The notes under the pieces are model-generated. The model saw only the letters and a program-made list of their open reading frames with translations, had not been told where the DNA came from and searched no databases. A DNA stretch of 64,000 bases from CALVLD01 sp964467585. GTDB taxonomy: Bacteria > Bacillota > Clostridia > Christensenellales > CAG-138. Below are positions 17,306 to 26,481 of the stretch, in pieces. Positions within the stretch are counted from its first letter, which is position 1. Each line of letters starts with the position of its first letter. The stretch spans positions 1 to 64,000 of the forward strand of contig CAYXRF010000006.1 in assembly GCA_964467585.1 (NCBI GenBank), read 5' to 3'. A program made the translations under genes and the position numbers.

Positions 17306-18346
17306 CTATCGGTCAAGCACATTAAAGCCTGCAGACCTCAAAAGACGGTTCATGTAGGCAAGTCCTTGCGCGTCTGTGGAAATACCCTCCGCAAAAATTA
17401 CGTCCGCAGAATCCGAAAATTGCCGAAGCGCCGCAAAAAGGGAGGCGCAAAGCGTTGAAGGAGCATCCCTGTCACCGATTATATCACAGGTTTTGCCGCG
17501 ATAGCAACCACGAGTTTGCTCCGTGCCAAGTATAACACAGCGATTGCCGTTGGCGGTTTCACGGTCATATTCGCGGTTGATAATGCGCGCCGCTTCGCGT
17601 GGACTGCCGTTTGCAACGATAACCTGTGCGTTTGGCGCATAATGACGGTATTTCATGCCGGGAGAGGAAGCCGTTTCGCCTTCGGCAAGAGGATTAAGGC
17701 AAGCGCAGCTTACCTCAACGCCTCCGACAATCTGTTCAAGCATTTCCCGCGTGACGCCGCCGGGACGCAGAATTGTAGGCTTGCCAACAAGCGTTAAAAC
17801 TGTGGACTCAACGCCAACGCGGCATTGTCCCCCATCAAGCAGAATGTCAATTTTGCCATCCAAATCGGCAAGAACGTGGGCGGCAGTTGTGGGGCTGGGA
17901 CGCCCGGAGAGGTTTGCGCTCGGCGCGGCGATAGGCACACCCGCAGCGCGAATCAGCGCAAGAGCCGTTTTATTATCGGGCATACGCACGGCAACGGTGT
18001 CAAGTCCCGCAGTAACCTCATCGGGAACAATATCGCTCCGCAAAAATATAAGAGTGAGAGGCCCGGGCCAAAATGCATCCATAAGCCTGCGCGCCATATC
18101 GGGAACGTGACGCCAAAGCGGTTTGACGTCACTTTTTTTTGCAACGTGAAGTATAAGCGGATTGTCGGAGGGACGTCCCTTCGCCTCGAATATGCGGCTG
18201 ACGGCTTGCCCATCAAGCCCGTTTGCGCCAAGCCCGTAAACGGTTTCGGTCGGAAAAGCGACCAAACCACCCTCGCGGATTATGCGTCCGCCTAAATTCG
18301 TACCGTTTTCTCTTTGCGTAATAGCGTTAAATACCTGTGTTTTCAT
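17306..18346 (-). CDS. sua5: L-threonylcarbamoyladenylate synthase (Sua5/YwlC type)
   Basis: Makes threonylcarbamoyl-AMP from threonine, bicarbonate and ATP for the t6A37 modification of ANN-decoding tRNAs. The 346-residue product has the YrdC domain (GGLVAFPTETVYGLGANG, KGRPSDNPLILHV, APSANLSGRPSPTTA) and the C-terminal Sua5 domain (SSPGMKYRHYAP motif). It starts directly after the prfA stop (18347-18349), a tight coupling often seen in Bacillota. Confidence 0.95.
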   Translation of the reverse strand: MKTQVFNAITQRENGTNLGGRIIREGGLVAFPTETVYGLGANGLDGQAVSRIFEAKGRPSDNPLILHVAKKSDVKPLWRHVPDMARRLMDAFWPGPLTLIFLRSDIVPDEVTAGLDTVAVRMPDNKTALALIRAAGVPIAAPSANLSGRPSPTTAAHVLADLDGKIDILLDGGQCRVGVESTVLTLVGKPTILRPGGVTREMLEQIVGGVEVSCACLNPLAEGETASSPGMKYRHYAPNAQVIVANGSPREAARIINREYDRETANGNRCVILGTEQTRGCYRGKTCDIIGDRDAPSTLCASLFAALRQFSDSADVIFAEGISTDAQGLAYMNRLLRSAGFNVLDR

Positions 18347-19414
18347 CTATTTATCACCTTCAATAAGGCGTACGCGTTCATCAAGAATAAGCGCGTCAAT
18401 CATCTCATCCATATCGCCGTCAACAAAAGATTCCAATTTGTAGAGCGTCAAACCGATTCTATGGTCGGTAACACGTCCCTGCGGAAAATTATATGTGCGG
18501 ATACGTTCACTCCTGTCTCCGCTGCCAACCTGACTCTTGCGCTTTTCCGCCTCGGCGTCATGCGCACGGGAGCTGTAAAGGTCATACAGACGTGTTTTAA
18601 GCACGCGCATTGCCTTTTCACGGTTTTGAATTTGGCTCCGCTCGTCCTGACTTTGCACAACAATCCCCGTGGGAAGATGAGTTATGCGTATCGCGCTTGA
18701 GGTTTTGTTGACGTGCTGACCGCCCGCGCCGCTGGAGCGAAAAACGTCAACGCGCAGGTCGGAGGGATTAATGTCAATGTCAACATCGTCAGCCTCGGGC
18801 AGAACCGCAACGGTTGCGGCGGAGGTGTGAATGCGACCCTGCGATTCCGTCTCGGGCACGCGCTGAACGCGATGCACGCCGCTTTCAAACTTGAGACGGG
18901 AGTATGCCGCCTTGCCGAACACGCTGAAAACAGCCTCCTTCACGCCGCCAATTTCGGTGATATTCTCATCCACAACCTCAAAACGAAAGCCGTGGCGCTC
19001 CGCATAGCGCTGATACATCCTGTAAAGCACCGCGCCGAAAAGCGCAGCCTCGTCCCCGCCAATGCCCGCACGGATTTCAATCATGACGGAGCGTTCATCG
19101 TTTTTATCCTTTGGCAGCAGCATTATTTTAAGCTGCTCAAGCGTTTGCGCGGCAGCGTCCTCCGCCGCCTTAAGCTCCTCATGCGCAAGCGTACGAAGCT
19201 CCGCATCGTCCGATTCAACAAGCATGGCGCGGCATTCATCGGCGGTTGAAGCCGCCGCACGGTATTGCTCAAAGGTTGAAACAATTTCGGCAAGGGCGGA
19301 ATGCTCTCGTGCCGCGTCACGAAAAAGATTTTGGTCGGCAATTACCTCCGGACGCGAAAGCATATCGGAAAGTTCGTTATAGCGTGCCTTAATTTTTTCA
19401 AGCTTTTCAAGCAT
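18347..19414 (-). CDS. prfA: Peptide chain release factor 1
   Basis: RF1 recognises UAA and UAG and triggers hydrolysis of peptidyl-tRNA. The 355-residue protein has the class I RF signature SSGAGGQHVNKTSSAIRITH with the catalytic GGQ, and HRVQRVPETESQGRIHTSAATVA around it. The codon-recognition region carries the PET variant of the PxT motif. The GGQ glutamine is the substrate of PrmC, encoded two genes upstream in the same operon. Confidence 0.97.
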   Translation of the reverse strand: MLEKLEKIKARYNELSDMLSRPEVIADQNLFRDAAREHSALAEIVSTFEQYRAAASTADECRAMLVESDDAELRTLAHEELKAAEDAAAQTLEQLKIMLLPKDKNDERSVMIEIRAGIGGDEAALFGAVLYRMYQRYAERHGFRFEVVDENITEIGGVKEAVFSVFGKAAYSRLKFESGVHRVQRVPETESQGRIHTSAATVAVLPEADDVDIDINPSDLRVDVFRSSGAGGQHVNKTSSAIRITHLPTGIVVQSQDERSQIQNREKAMRVLKTRLYDLYSSRAHDAEAEKRKSQVGSGDRSERIRTYNFPQGRVTDHRIGLTLYKLESFVDGDMDEMIDALILDERVRLIEGDK

Positions 19415-19417
19415 TTT

Positions 19418-20830
19418 TTATCCTCCGATATGTGCGGGAATTAAAGGAATTTCCTGTCCGATAACTTCGACACAAAGCGCCAGCGCACGCGAAAGACCGC
19501 TTGCAACATCGCTTGCAAGAGCGCTCGTATCCTCGGTATAGGGGTAAACCTCGTGCAGATATCGCCCATCGGAAACCGTGTGCGCAATATCCAAAAGAGG
19601 TGTGTAGCCGATAGTCGTCACGATCACCGTGCCGTCCGATTGCCTTTCAAGAGTGGCACGAAAGAGTATCCCAACGTCCACACCGTAATTTCCGCGTGAA
19701 ATATTGGACACAAGGTTGCCGAGAGAATACGCCACGGGCACAACAACGCTTTTGCCGTCCCGCGTGCCGCTGACCCATTCGATAGGCTGAATAACATGGG
19801 GATGACAGCCGACAATCATGTCCGCCCCCCATTCGATAAGACGTGCGGTATAGCGTGTTTGCACGTCATTAGGCAAAAACTGATATTCCTCACCCCAATG
19901 AACGCACACTACAACAAACTCAGCGCCCTGTTCGCGGCAAAGGGCAATGCGCGACTCAATCACTGCGTCATTATAAAGACGATTAACCATGTAGCGCGCC
20001 TGTTCCGCGCTGAGACTGCCGTCAAAGCCGTTGACGGAATGGGTCATTGAAACAAAACCAATCCGAATACCGTTGATTTCGATAATATCGGCAATATTCG
20101 CATCATCCGCGGAGGCGTAAGTACCCGTGTGGAATGCGCCATAGCTATCCATTGTGGCAATTGTGCGCAAAATGCCGTCCACACCCTTATCAACACAATG
20201 ATTGTTTGCTGTGGAAAAACCGTCCACTCCCAAAGCCATAAGGTTTGGAACAATCGCGTCGGGGCAATTGAACCGCTGCATAGGGCGGCGTGGGTTGGGA
20301 TTGTCCTCCGTGGCGGGCGGCGCTGTGGGGCGCGGCTCGGTGTAGCCTGCTTCCGCCCCCGCAAGAGTACCCTCAAAATTGATAAGCATATTATCAACGC
20401 TTTCGAACGCTCCGCGCATATAGCGGAAGCTGTCCGTAAAATCGTATGTATCCGTTGCGCTGTCGTGCGCCGTGTTGATCTGTCCCGTCATAAGCAGCAG
20501 GTCGCCCGCAAAGCCAAGCGTTGCGGTTTGCGCCGTTGGGGCGGGAGATGCTGTCGGCTCGGCGGAAGGTTCTTGCGTTGGGGAAGGCTGTTGCGTGGCG
20601 CCCGATGAAGGCGAAGGCGTGGGAGTCAAAACGGATTGCGTTGCAAAAGCCGTGGGGGTAACGGACGCCAACACGCTTGGCACGGCGGAAGCGGCGTTCC
20701 TATCCGTCTGAATAAAAGAGCAGCCCGTTTGAAAAGCGCAAAAAAATGCCAAAGCGAATGCAAGCGCAGCAAGCCGCAAGGCGCCTGCGCGGTGAATTAT
20801 TGATTTTGAATTATTGAAAAGCCTTTGCAA
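19418..20830 (-). CDS. CapA-family lipoprotein (poly-gamma-glutamate synthesis-type phosphoesterase fold)
   Basis: A 470-residue lipoprotein: hydrophobic segment then FQTGC lipobox (Cys37), a Thr/Pro/Ser-rich linker (residues about 45-97), then a PGA_cap metallophosphatase-like domain. Motifs present are LGFAGDLLL, LINFEGTL, STANNHCVDKG, VVCVHWGEEY, GCHPHVIQP and YSLGNLV. CapA proteins take part in poly-gamma-glutamate capsule export or anchoring, but many homologues are of unknown function. The start is TTG 20830 behind AGAAAGG inside the end of prmC. Its placement between prmC and prfA is unusual. Confidence 0.87.
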   Translation of the reverse strand: MQRLFNNSKSIIHRAGALRLAALAFALAFFCAFQTGCSFIQTDRNAASAVPSVLASVTPTAFATQSVLTPTPSPSSGATQQPSPTQEPSAEPTASPAPTAQTATLGFAGDLLLMTGQINTAHDSATDTYDFTDSFRYMRGAFESVDNMLINFEGTLAGAEAGYTEPRPTAPPATEDNPNPRRPMQRFNCPDAIVPNLMALGVDGFSTANNHCVDKGVDGILRTIATMDSYGAFHTGTYASADDANIADIIEINGIRIGFVSMTHSVNGFDGSLSAEQARYMVNRLYNDAVIESRIALCREQGAEFVVVCVHWGEEYQFLPNDVQTRYTARLIEWGADMIVGCHPHVIQPIEWVSGTRDGKSVVVPVAYSLGNLVSNISRGNYGVDVGILFRATLERQSDGTVIVTTIGYTPLLDIAHTVSDGRYLHEVYPYTEDTSALASDVASGLSRALALCVEVIGQEIPLIPAHIGG

Positions 20831-21650
20831 TTACAACCCTTTCTATCCCGCAGAGATCCCGAACCGTCTCAACGGAAAAGCCAATGTTTTCAAACAATTT
20901 GCGCACTGCATCGCCCTGATTCGCGCCAACCTCCATTGCTATCGCACCGTTTTTTTGGATATGGTCGGGAGCTTCGTTTGCCATGCGCCTGTAAAAGCAA
21001 AGCCCGTCCTCCCCACCGTCAAGCGCGGCGACAGGCTCTTTCAAAACCTCCGCCTGAAGCGTGGGGATATCCCCCGTTTTGATGTATGGCGGATTTGCAG
21101 TTATCAGGTCAAACCGTCCAAGCCCCAAAAACAGATCCGTGGCAACAACCTCAACGCAAACCCCGTTGCGCTCCGCGTTTATCCGCGCAACGGCAGCGCA
21201 GTCCGCGCTTATGTCGGAGGCGGTTACGCGCATAGCGGTGTTTTTTGCGATTGCAGCAGCAACACAGCCGCTTCCCGTGCAGACGTCCAAGCAGGTTTTA
21301 AAGCCGTGCAGGCGCGCAAGGCTAATCGCCGCTTCCGCAAGCGTCTCGGTATCCTGCCGCGGAATTAGGCAGCAGCGGCGCAGCGTGATGGGCAGCCCCA
21401 TAAACTGCCATTCGCCCAATATATATTGAAGCGGTTCGCCTGTAAGACGGCTGTTGACGGCTAAAATAAGTGCTTCGGAGTATTTCCCGGGAAATATTTG
21501 GGAATATTCCGACACGTCAATGCGTGATTTCCCCATCACAAACGCCACAAGGCAGCGCGCCTCAAACGAGGCGTCCTCACCCGCAGCGGGCAAAAGCGCA
21601 CGCGCCGCGTTGGTTACGGCATGACCGATTGTTTCGGCGGAGCTGTTCAC
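20811..21650 (-). CDS. prmC: Release factor glutamine N5-methyltransferase
   Basis: PrmC methylates the glutamine of the GGQ motif in release factors with SAM. The 279-residue enzyme has an N-terminal helical domain that grips the factor and a Rossmann domain with CLDVCTGSGCVAAAIA and the ITANPPYIKTGDI catalytic NPPY motif, then RLCFYRR-type region and IAMEVGANQGDAV. The start is GTG 21650, overlapping the yqhQ stop (GTGA). It carries a perfect Noc-type binding sequence within its coding region (21481-21496). Confidence 0.95.
   Translation of the reverse strand: MNSSAETIGHAVTNAARALLPAAGEDASFEARCLVAFVMGKSRIDVSEYSQIFPGKYSEALILAVNSRLTGEPLQYILGEWQFMGLPITLRRCCLIPRQDTETLAEAAISLARLHGFKTCLDVCTGSGCVAAAIAKNTAMRVTASDISADCAAVARINAERNGVCVEVVATDLFLGLGRFDLITANPPYIKTGDIPTLQAEVLKEPVAALDGGEDGLCFYRRMANEAPDHIQKNGAIAMEVGANQGDAVRKLFENIGFSVETVRDLCGIERVVIAKAFQ
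21481..21496. promoter_or_regulatory. Noc-binding-site-like palindrome inside prmC
   Basis: TATTTCCCGGGAAATA is a perfect 16-bp palindrome and matches the consensus reported for nucleoid-occlusion protein Noc of Bacillus subtilis. A noc-like gene is present at 50074-50925. It encodes an ordinary part of PrmC (IFPGKYSE) so its conservation would not be needed for the enzyme. Confidence 0.7.
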
Positions 21651-22720
21651 GCAACGGTATCCGTGGGGTCGGCGTCCGCGGATTCTTCTGCGGATTCTTC
21701 TGCGGAAGGAGCGTCCGCGGATTCTTCTGCGCCATCATCCTCCTGTGCGGAGGAAGCAAGCGGGTCGTCCTCACCCATCGCAAGATAAAAGGAAGCTATC
21801 GCAACCTCAAGCATATCCTCGGTAGGCTCCTTTGTGGTGATGTATTGCAGCGCCATGCCGGGGGCGCGGATGATTTTTGTGAGCCAATTGTCATGCGCGG
21901 CGGCGGCGCGAAGCACCTCATAGCTTATGCCCGCGATAAACGGCAGGCAAAGTATGCGGTATCCAAAGCGAAAAAGAAACTCCAGCACCTTGTTGTCAAT
22001 CGAAAAACCTATTACATCGCGTATAAGCACATCAACAAGCGTAAGTACGATTATTGAAACGGCCATAACCAAAAACAGATAGTTTGTGCCGCAGCGCGGA
22101 TGCAGACGCGAATATTTGATTGCATTTTGAGGAGTGAGCGGTTCGCGGTCAGCCTCATAGCAGGCGATTGTTTTATGCTCCGCGCCGTGGTACATAAACA
22201 CCCTGCGCACGTCCTTTATAGCGGAGCAGAAAAACAGATAGCCAACGTAAATCAGCACGCGCAGCCCGCCCTCCACAAGCGAACGCCATATGTGGGAGGA
22301 ATCCGCCTTGCCGAATATCAATGAGGAAATAAGCTGCGGCAAAAACATGAACAAGCCGACGGCAAGAATCACGCCGAGAAAAATCCCAATGCCCATAACG
22401 ACATCCATCACGTCTATATGAAGCTTTTCGGACAGCCATTTTTCAAAACGGGAGGGCTCCTCATCCGCAAGGTCTTCGCCGTACAGCTCAGCAGATTTTG
22501 TGGTGGTGTTCATGCCCACGGTAAGCGATTCAACAAAGGCAACCACGCCGCGAACAATCGGCAGCCCCAAAAAGGTTCCCCTTTGCGCTTTGCTCTTATA
22601 CCTGCGATAATTTTTGACTATCTTGCCGTCGGAGCGCCGCACCGCCATAGCAATGCCCTCGTCCGAACGCATCATAACGCCTTCCATAACGGCCTGTCCG
22701 CCAACCGTACATCTTCTCAC
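21647..22720 (-). CDS. yqhQ: DUF1385 membrane protein (YqhQ family)
   Basis: A 357-residue integral membrane protein of the DUF1385 family, common in Bacillota next to prmC and prfA; its function is not established. Family features are GGQAVMEGVMMR at the N-terminus, YHGAEHKTIACYE and HPRCGTNYLFLV in the centre, and four or more hydrophobic segments. The C-terminal 30 residues are an acidic Ala/Glu/Ser/Asp tail. The chosen start is GTG 22720, eight bases after GAGG; the ATG at 22726 is too near that site. It heads the operon yqhQ-prmC-capA-prfA-sua5-rpiB. Confidence 0.92.
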   Translation of the reverse strand: MRRCTVGGQAVMEGVMMRSDEGIAMAVRRSDGKIVKNYRRYKSKAQRGTFLGLPIVRGVVAFVESLTVGMNTTTKSAELYGEDLADEEPSRFEKWLSEKLHIDVMDVVMGIGIFLGVILAVGLFMFLPQLISSLIFGKADSSHIWRSLVEGGLRVLIYVGYLFFCSAIKDVRRVFMYHGAEHKTIACYEADREPLTPQNAIKYSRLHPRCGTNYLFLVMAVSIIVLTLVDVLIRDVIGFSIDNKVLEFLFRFGYRILCLPFIAGISYEVLRAAAAHDNWLTKIIRAPGMALQYITTKEPTEDMLEVAIASFYLAMGEDDPLASSAQEDDGAEESADAPSAEESAEESADADPTDTVA

Positions 22721-22850
22721 GCACATTACCTCTTATTATCAAAATTAGACCCTGTTACGCAATCGTACATTAATCCATTTTTATTATAGCATGAGATATT
22801 AAGAAATGGAAGTCCCGCGCAGGTAAAATGATGATGAACGATTGGGCATA

Positions 22851-22882
22851 TAAAAGCCGCGTGCTCAATTGAACACGCGGCT
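22851..22882 (-). terminator. Terminator after the MucBP/dockerin protein gene
   Basis: On the minus strand AAGCCGCGTG and CACGCGGCTT pair around TTCAATTGAG and are followed by TTAT. Confidence 0.85.
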
Positions 22883-22902
22883 TGCTTAGCAAATGCGAAT
22901 TG

Positions 22903-24741
22903 TCAGACGAGAGGGTCTACAAGATCCAGTGCATAGCGAAGAATCTGAAGCGTATCATCGTTGCCGACAACGCCGTTGTCGTTGAGGTCGCCAACAAACA
23001 GCTGATATTCGTCCGGCGTCATTGTGCCCATAGCGGCGCGCAGTGCAAGCAGCGCGTCGTCAGTGCCGACGTGACAGTCGTTGTTGAGATCGCCAAGCTG
23101 ATAATACACGGCGTAGACCTGCAAATCGCCCGTTATAACGGAGAAATCAACGCTCCATCCAAAGAAGCGGAACAGCCCTTCAAGATATTCTTCCGCCTCG
23201 GGAGCAACAGCGGCGTGACCTTCAATTACCTGCTGCGTGCTGAGAACAACGCCGTTATTGCCAACGAATGTGACTGTGTAGATGCTGACGGCGGAGCCTG
23301 CTGCAAGATATACACGACCGTTTTCAACAGTTATGTCGGAGTGCGGAATGCCCTCAAGCGTGGGTTCGCCCGTGGGAAGCTCCGTCCAATGCAGATAGGT
23401 GCTTTCAAGCACAGTAATGGGCATTTCAAGATAATTGCCCGTTTCGTCAGTCTGCATAAGATTGACGGGCGGAGTTGCGATAAGCTGATATGTCACGCGT
23501 GCGATAGAACCGCCCATCTGCATGCCATAGCAGGTGAATGTTGTGAGGTACATACCGATCATTGTGTAATGATTGCCGTCCTCACCCTTGGGGAACATAC
23601 CCGTGCCGCCAATGTAATCCATGTTGAACACAAAGTTGGGCAGGTCGCTCCACTGCGTGCCGTCTTCAATCGTTTGATTTACGGCGGCGATAATGCCCGC
23701 GCCCCAAGTGCCCGTAATTGCCGTGGGCGCAAGATAATCCTCGTCAAAATCAATCAGCCAGTGCCCGCTGTACATAGCTGAGCCCTGCGAAACATTGAAC
23801 GTCCAATAGAATGTATCCCCCACCTCAAGCGATGTGCCGTCAACAGTATCGCCCGTGTAGGTAATGGGGAATTCGGTTTGCGGGACATATGTAACGTCAA
23901 CGGTAATGTCCTCGTTTTGCATAGCGCCCTCAACAACCTCCACATCGGGAGTGAACATCGGAACAAAGGGAGAAACAACGCTGTAAGCCTCATTCTCCTC
24001 AAGACGCGCAACAACTGTATCCGCGGCAGCAGTGCCGTCCTCATACAGATAGTTTATTGTGAGAGTGCCGCCGGAGGGAGGATTTTCAAGCGGAGTAACA
24101 TACCCTTTGCCGCTGTGAACCGTAACATCGTGCAGACCATAGCCAAATTCGGCAGAGGCGTCAAGATATGTGGACTCAATGCATTCAAGCGTCATTTCAA
24201 GATAATAGCCGTTTTCATCCCGCAAGCAATCACGCTCATAAGGGATTGCAATCAGACGATAGCGCAGACGGATGAGATTGCCGCCCACCTGAAGCCCGCC
24301 ATGGGTTTGGCTTGTGAGATACATACCGATATTGGCATACATCCTGCCCGTTTCGCCGTGCGGAAATCCGCCCGAGTTGCCGTTGTAGTACGGATTGCAG
24401 ACAACATTGCACTGATCGCTCGTTTGCTCCTCATTGTCAATCTGGAGATTGACGGCAGCAATAACGCCACCCGGCCATGTTACAGAGTAACACGCCTGAG
24501 AGTTTGTTGTGCTGTAAGGAGCGATATAGCGCTCATCATAGCCGGAAATCCACTGACCTGAGTACATACCGGAGCCTTCGCTGACGGCAATGTAATAGTA
24601 GAACGCATCCTCCACAGAAGCCGCCGTAAGATCCACGGTGGAGCCTGTGTAAACAACGTCATGATCGCCCGCAAGTGAAATCACGGGGACAAGAGACATC
24701 ACCATAACAATAGCAATGGCGATTGCGAAGAATTTTTTCAT
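22903..24741 (-). CDS. Secreted protein with repeated 190-residue domains, MucBP, InlB-type repeat and dockerin
   Basis: A 612-residue secreted protein with a signal peptide (MKKFFAIAIAIVMVMSLVPV...SLAG). Residues about 24-220 and 297-474 are two copies of one domain (shared patterns GSGMYSGQW / GSAMYSGHW, and NIGMYLTSQT / MIGMYLTTFT), of cohesin-like length but not confidently assignable. Between them is a MucBP-type domain (LTINYLYEDGTAAADTV); then an InlB B-repeat-like domain (residues about 485-547) and a C-terminal type I dockerin with two Ca-binding loops (GDLNNDCHVGTDDALLALR and GDLNDNGVVGNDDTLQILR). The protein probably joins a cell-surface complex. The start at 24741 fits the signal peptide; a longer frame upstream does not. 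Confidence 0.88.
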   Translation of the reverse strand: MKKFFAIAIAIVMVMSLVPVISLAGDHDVVYTGSTVDLTAASVEDAFYYYIAVSEGSGMYSGQWISGYDERYIAPYSTTNSQACYSVTWPGGVIAAVNLQIDNEEQTSDQCNVVCNPYYNGNSGGFPHGETGRMYANIGMYLTSQTHGGLQVGGNLIRLRYRLIAIPYERDCLRDENGYYLEMTLECIESTYLDASAEFGYGLHDVTVHSGKGYVTPLENPPSGGTLTINYLYEDGTAAADTVVARLEENEAYSVVSPFVPMFTPDVEVVEGAMQNEDITVDVTYVPQTEFPITYTGDTVDGTSLEVGDTFYWTFNVSQGSAMYSGHWLIDFDEDYLAPTAITGTWGAGIIAAVNQTIEDGTQWSDLPNFVFNMDYIGGTGMFPKGEDGNHYTMIGMYLTTFTCYGMQMGGSIARVTYQLIATPPVNLMQTDETGNYLEMPITVLESTYLHWTELPTGEPTLEGIPHSDITVENGRVYLAAGSAVSIYTVTFVGNNGVVLSTQQVIEGHAAVAPEAEEYLEGLFRFFGWSVDFSVITGDLQVYAVYYQLGDLNNDCHVGTDDALLALRAAMGTMTPDEYQLFVGDLNDNGVVGNDDTLQILRYALDLVDPLV

Positions 24742-24923
24742 AACAAGCTTTCTTCCTCTCTCACTTTTATGTTTGAACGGAGCGCGTAAAAAACGTACCC
24801 CAACAAAGGGCGGCGCAAATACACACCAACCCACAAATATATTACCATACAATCAGCAAAAAGGGAAGCTCGAAGAACAAAAAAGATGATATATTATATT
24901 GAGAATGCCATACGGGGACGCAA

Positions 24924-25797
24924 ATGAGGAGCGGCGTGGTGGGGCAAAACAATAACGGCACGGCGTCCGTCTGTTACAACACAGGCACGGTTTGCGGCAC
25001 GGGTTTTTGTACAGGCTGCGTGGCGGGGCGAAATTACGCAGCAAATAACATAAAAGCAGTTATCAACGACTGCTTTAACACAGGTGCGGTCAGCGGCACG
25101 GGTTTTTGTACAGGCGGCGTGGCGGGGCATATCAAAACAAGCGGCACAGCTGCAAGCGCATATGTCAGCAATTGCTATTATCTTGATATTTGCGGAGCGA
25201 CAATCGCAATCGACACTATCGGCGGAGACGGTACGGAAAACGTAACCAATGTTGTTGCGCTTACAAACGCACTTCTTCGTGTGCAGTCTAACTATGTTGG
25301 TTTTAATTTCAGCAAGCCTTGGACTATGCAGGGCAATTCGGATTATCCTTATGCCGAGCTTAGCGGCAATCAATACGTTGGCAGCTGGCAGCCGCCCACA
25401 CATACAGTCAGCTATTACGCTTAACGGTGCGCTTGTTGCAGAATATGCCGTGGTTGTGGGCGAAACGCTTGCGGAAATTCCCGACGTGCCCGCAAAGGCG
25501 GGATACGATCAGACAGAACCCTATTGGGATATCGACCTGACAGGCGTGGCGATAACACAGGATTATACCGTCAACGCCGTGTATACCGAAAACATCTATA
25601 TTGTTGGGGATGTTAACGGTGACGGCGTAATCGGCTTTGGGGACGTTGCCATGCTGTATATGGCGATTGTCGGCGGCGCGCCGCTCAGCGAGGACGGCTT
25701 GTCGCGCGCGGACGTCACGGGGGACGGTATTATAGATTTTGCGGATCTTGCGGCACTGTATTTGCAGATTGTAAATTCGGGGAGAGGTGTTTGGTAA
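24924..25797 (+). pseudogene. Decayed GLUG-repeat/dockerin protein gene (5' truncated, frameshifted)
   Basis: Two reading frames together encode the end of a surface protein. 24924-25424 encodes GLUG-type repeats (CYNTGTVCGTGFCTG, CFNTGAVSGTGFCTG) and a Trp/Pro-rich strand. After TAT at 25413-25415 the frame must shift by one extra T, since AGC TAT (T) ACG CTT AAC restores VSYTLNGALVAEYAVVVGE. The second frame then gives an InlB-like segment and a dockerin with GDVNGDGVIGFGDVAMLY and ADVTGDGIIDFADLAALY. There is no signal peptide, no convincing ribosome site, and an in-frame TGA at 24900-24902. It is therefore a 3' fragment of a larger gene with a disabling frameshift; a sequencing error would explain the shift but not the missing front. 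Confidence 0.8.
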
Positions 25798-25859
25798 GGG
25801 CAAGCTGCAAAAATTTGTGATGCCCGCAGTATAAATGTGGCGATGGGATAAAGCACATT

Positions 25860-26470
25860 ACCGTGGGATTTGCGGGGGCGATGGGTGAGGTTGTGAGGGT
25901 TTGCACCTTTTAAGGGGCTTGGCGACAGACAAGCCGCGGAATTTATGCATCCCCCCACAGATTTTGCGGCGCTGCGCTTGGAAAGTTTTTATTTTGGTGA
26001 CGGGCAAAGGTTATGCCTTTTATGTGGGATTTGCGTGGGTGTCTGTTGGGCTTGCGGGTGTTGCGGGGACGGAGGGTGAGCTTGCGGAGGTTGACGCCTT
26101 TTAAGTTGTCTGGTAACGGACAAGCCGCGGAATTTATGCATCCCCCCACAGATTTTGCCGCGCTTCGCTTGCAAAATCAGCTCCCCCGCGGGGGGAGCCC
26201 TCCGCTTCCGCTCCGGGTTCGCTTCGCTCACGCCGCCTACTAAGCTTGAAGTTGGTTAGCTCTATGCGCGTTAAAAAGACGCACATAGAGCTTTAGTTTG
26301 TTTTTTGTCGCCAACTAAGTTTGTCGCGGGTGGGCTGGTCGCCAACTATGCTGTTGCGTGTGGACAGGTCGCCAACTATGCTGTTACGGGTGGACGGGTC
26401 GCCAACTAAGGGTGATGAGGGCGGGCAGGTCGCCAACTGAGGGTTTGGTTTGAACGGGTCGCCGCCTGAG
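25860..26470. repeat. Intergenic repeat island A
   Basis: No gene is seen in 25798-26481. The stretch holds two copies of a segment with core GCGGAATTTATGCATCCCCC (near 25938 and 26128), a G/C-rich hairpin GCTCCCCC/GGGGGAGC near 26180-26200, the 200-bp unit 26120-26319, and from 26308 a run of degenerate units with the core GTCGCCAACTA spaced by about 30-35 bases. Segments 25967-26015 and 26120-26319 recur in island C (40.8-42.1 kb). Confidence 0.85.
26120..26319 (+). repeat. 200-bp dispersed direct repeat, copy 1
   Basis: Nearly identical to 41496-41695 in the same orientation; one C/T difference was noticed. It contains the hairpin 26258-26292 (AGCTCTATG...CATAGAGCT), followed by a T-rich stretch TTTGTTTTTTG, resembling a terminator. 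The two copies are 15.4 kb apart and flank the block from the DUF975 gene to the lipoprotein gene at 40388. Confidence 0.9.
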
Positions 26471-26481
26471 CGGGCGCGGCG

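Noticed and set aside
22882..23781. A 299-residue plus-strand frame
   Set aside because: It is antisense to the dockerin protein gene, whose signal peptide and dockerin motifs are clear.
25989..26231. Frames of the type SEANPERKRRAPPAGE in island A (also 41251-41607)
   Set aside because: They arise from the 200-bp repeat itself and occur identically in both islands with no ribosome site; non-coding repeat is simpler.
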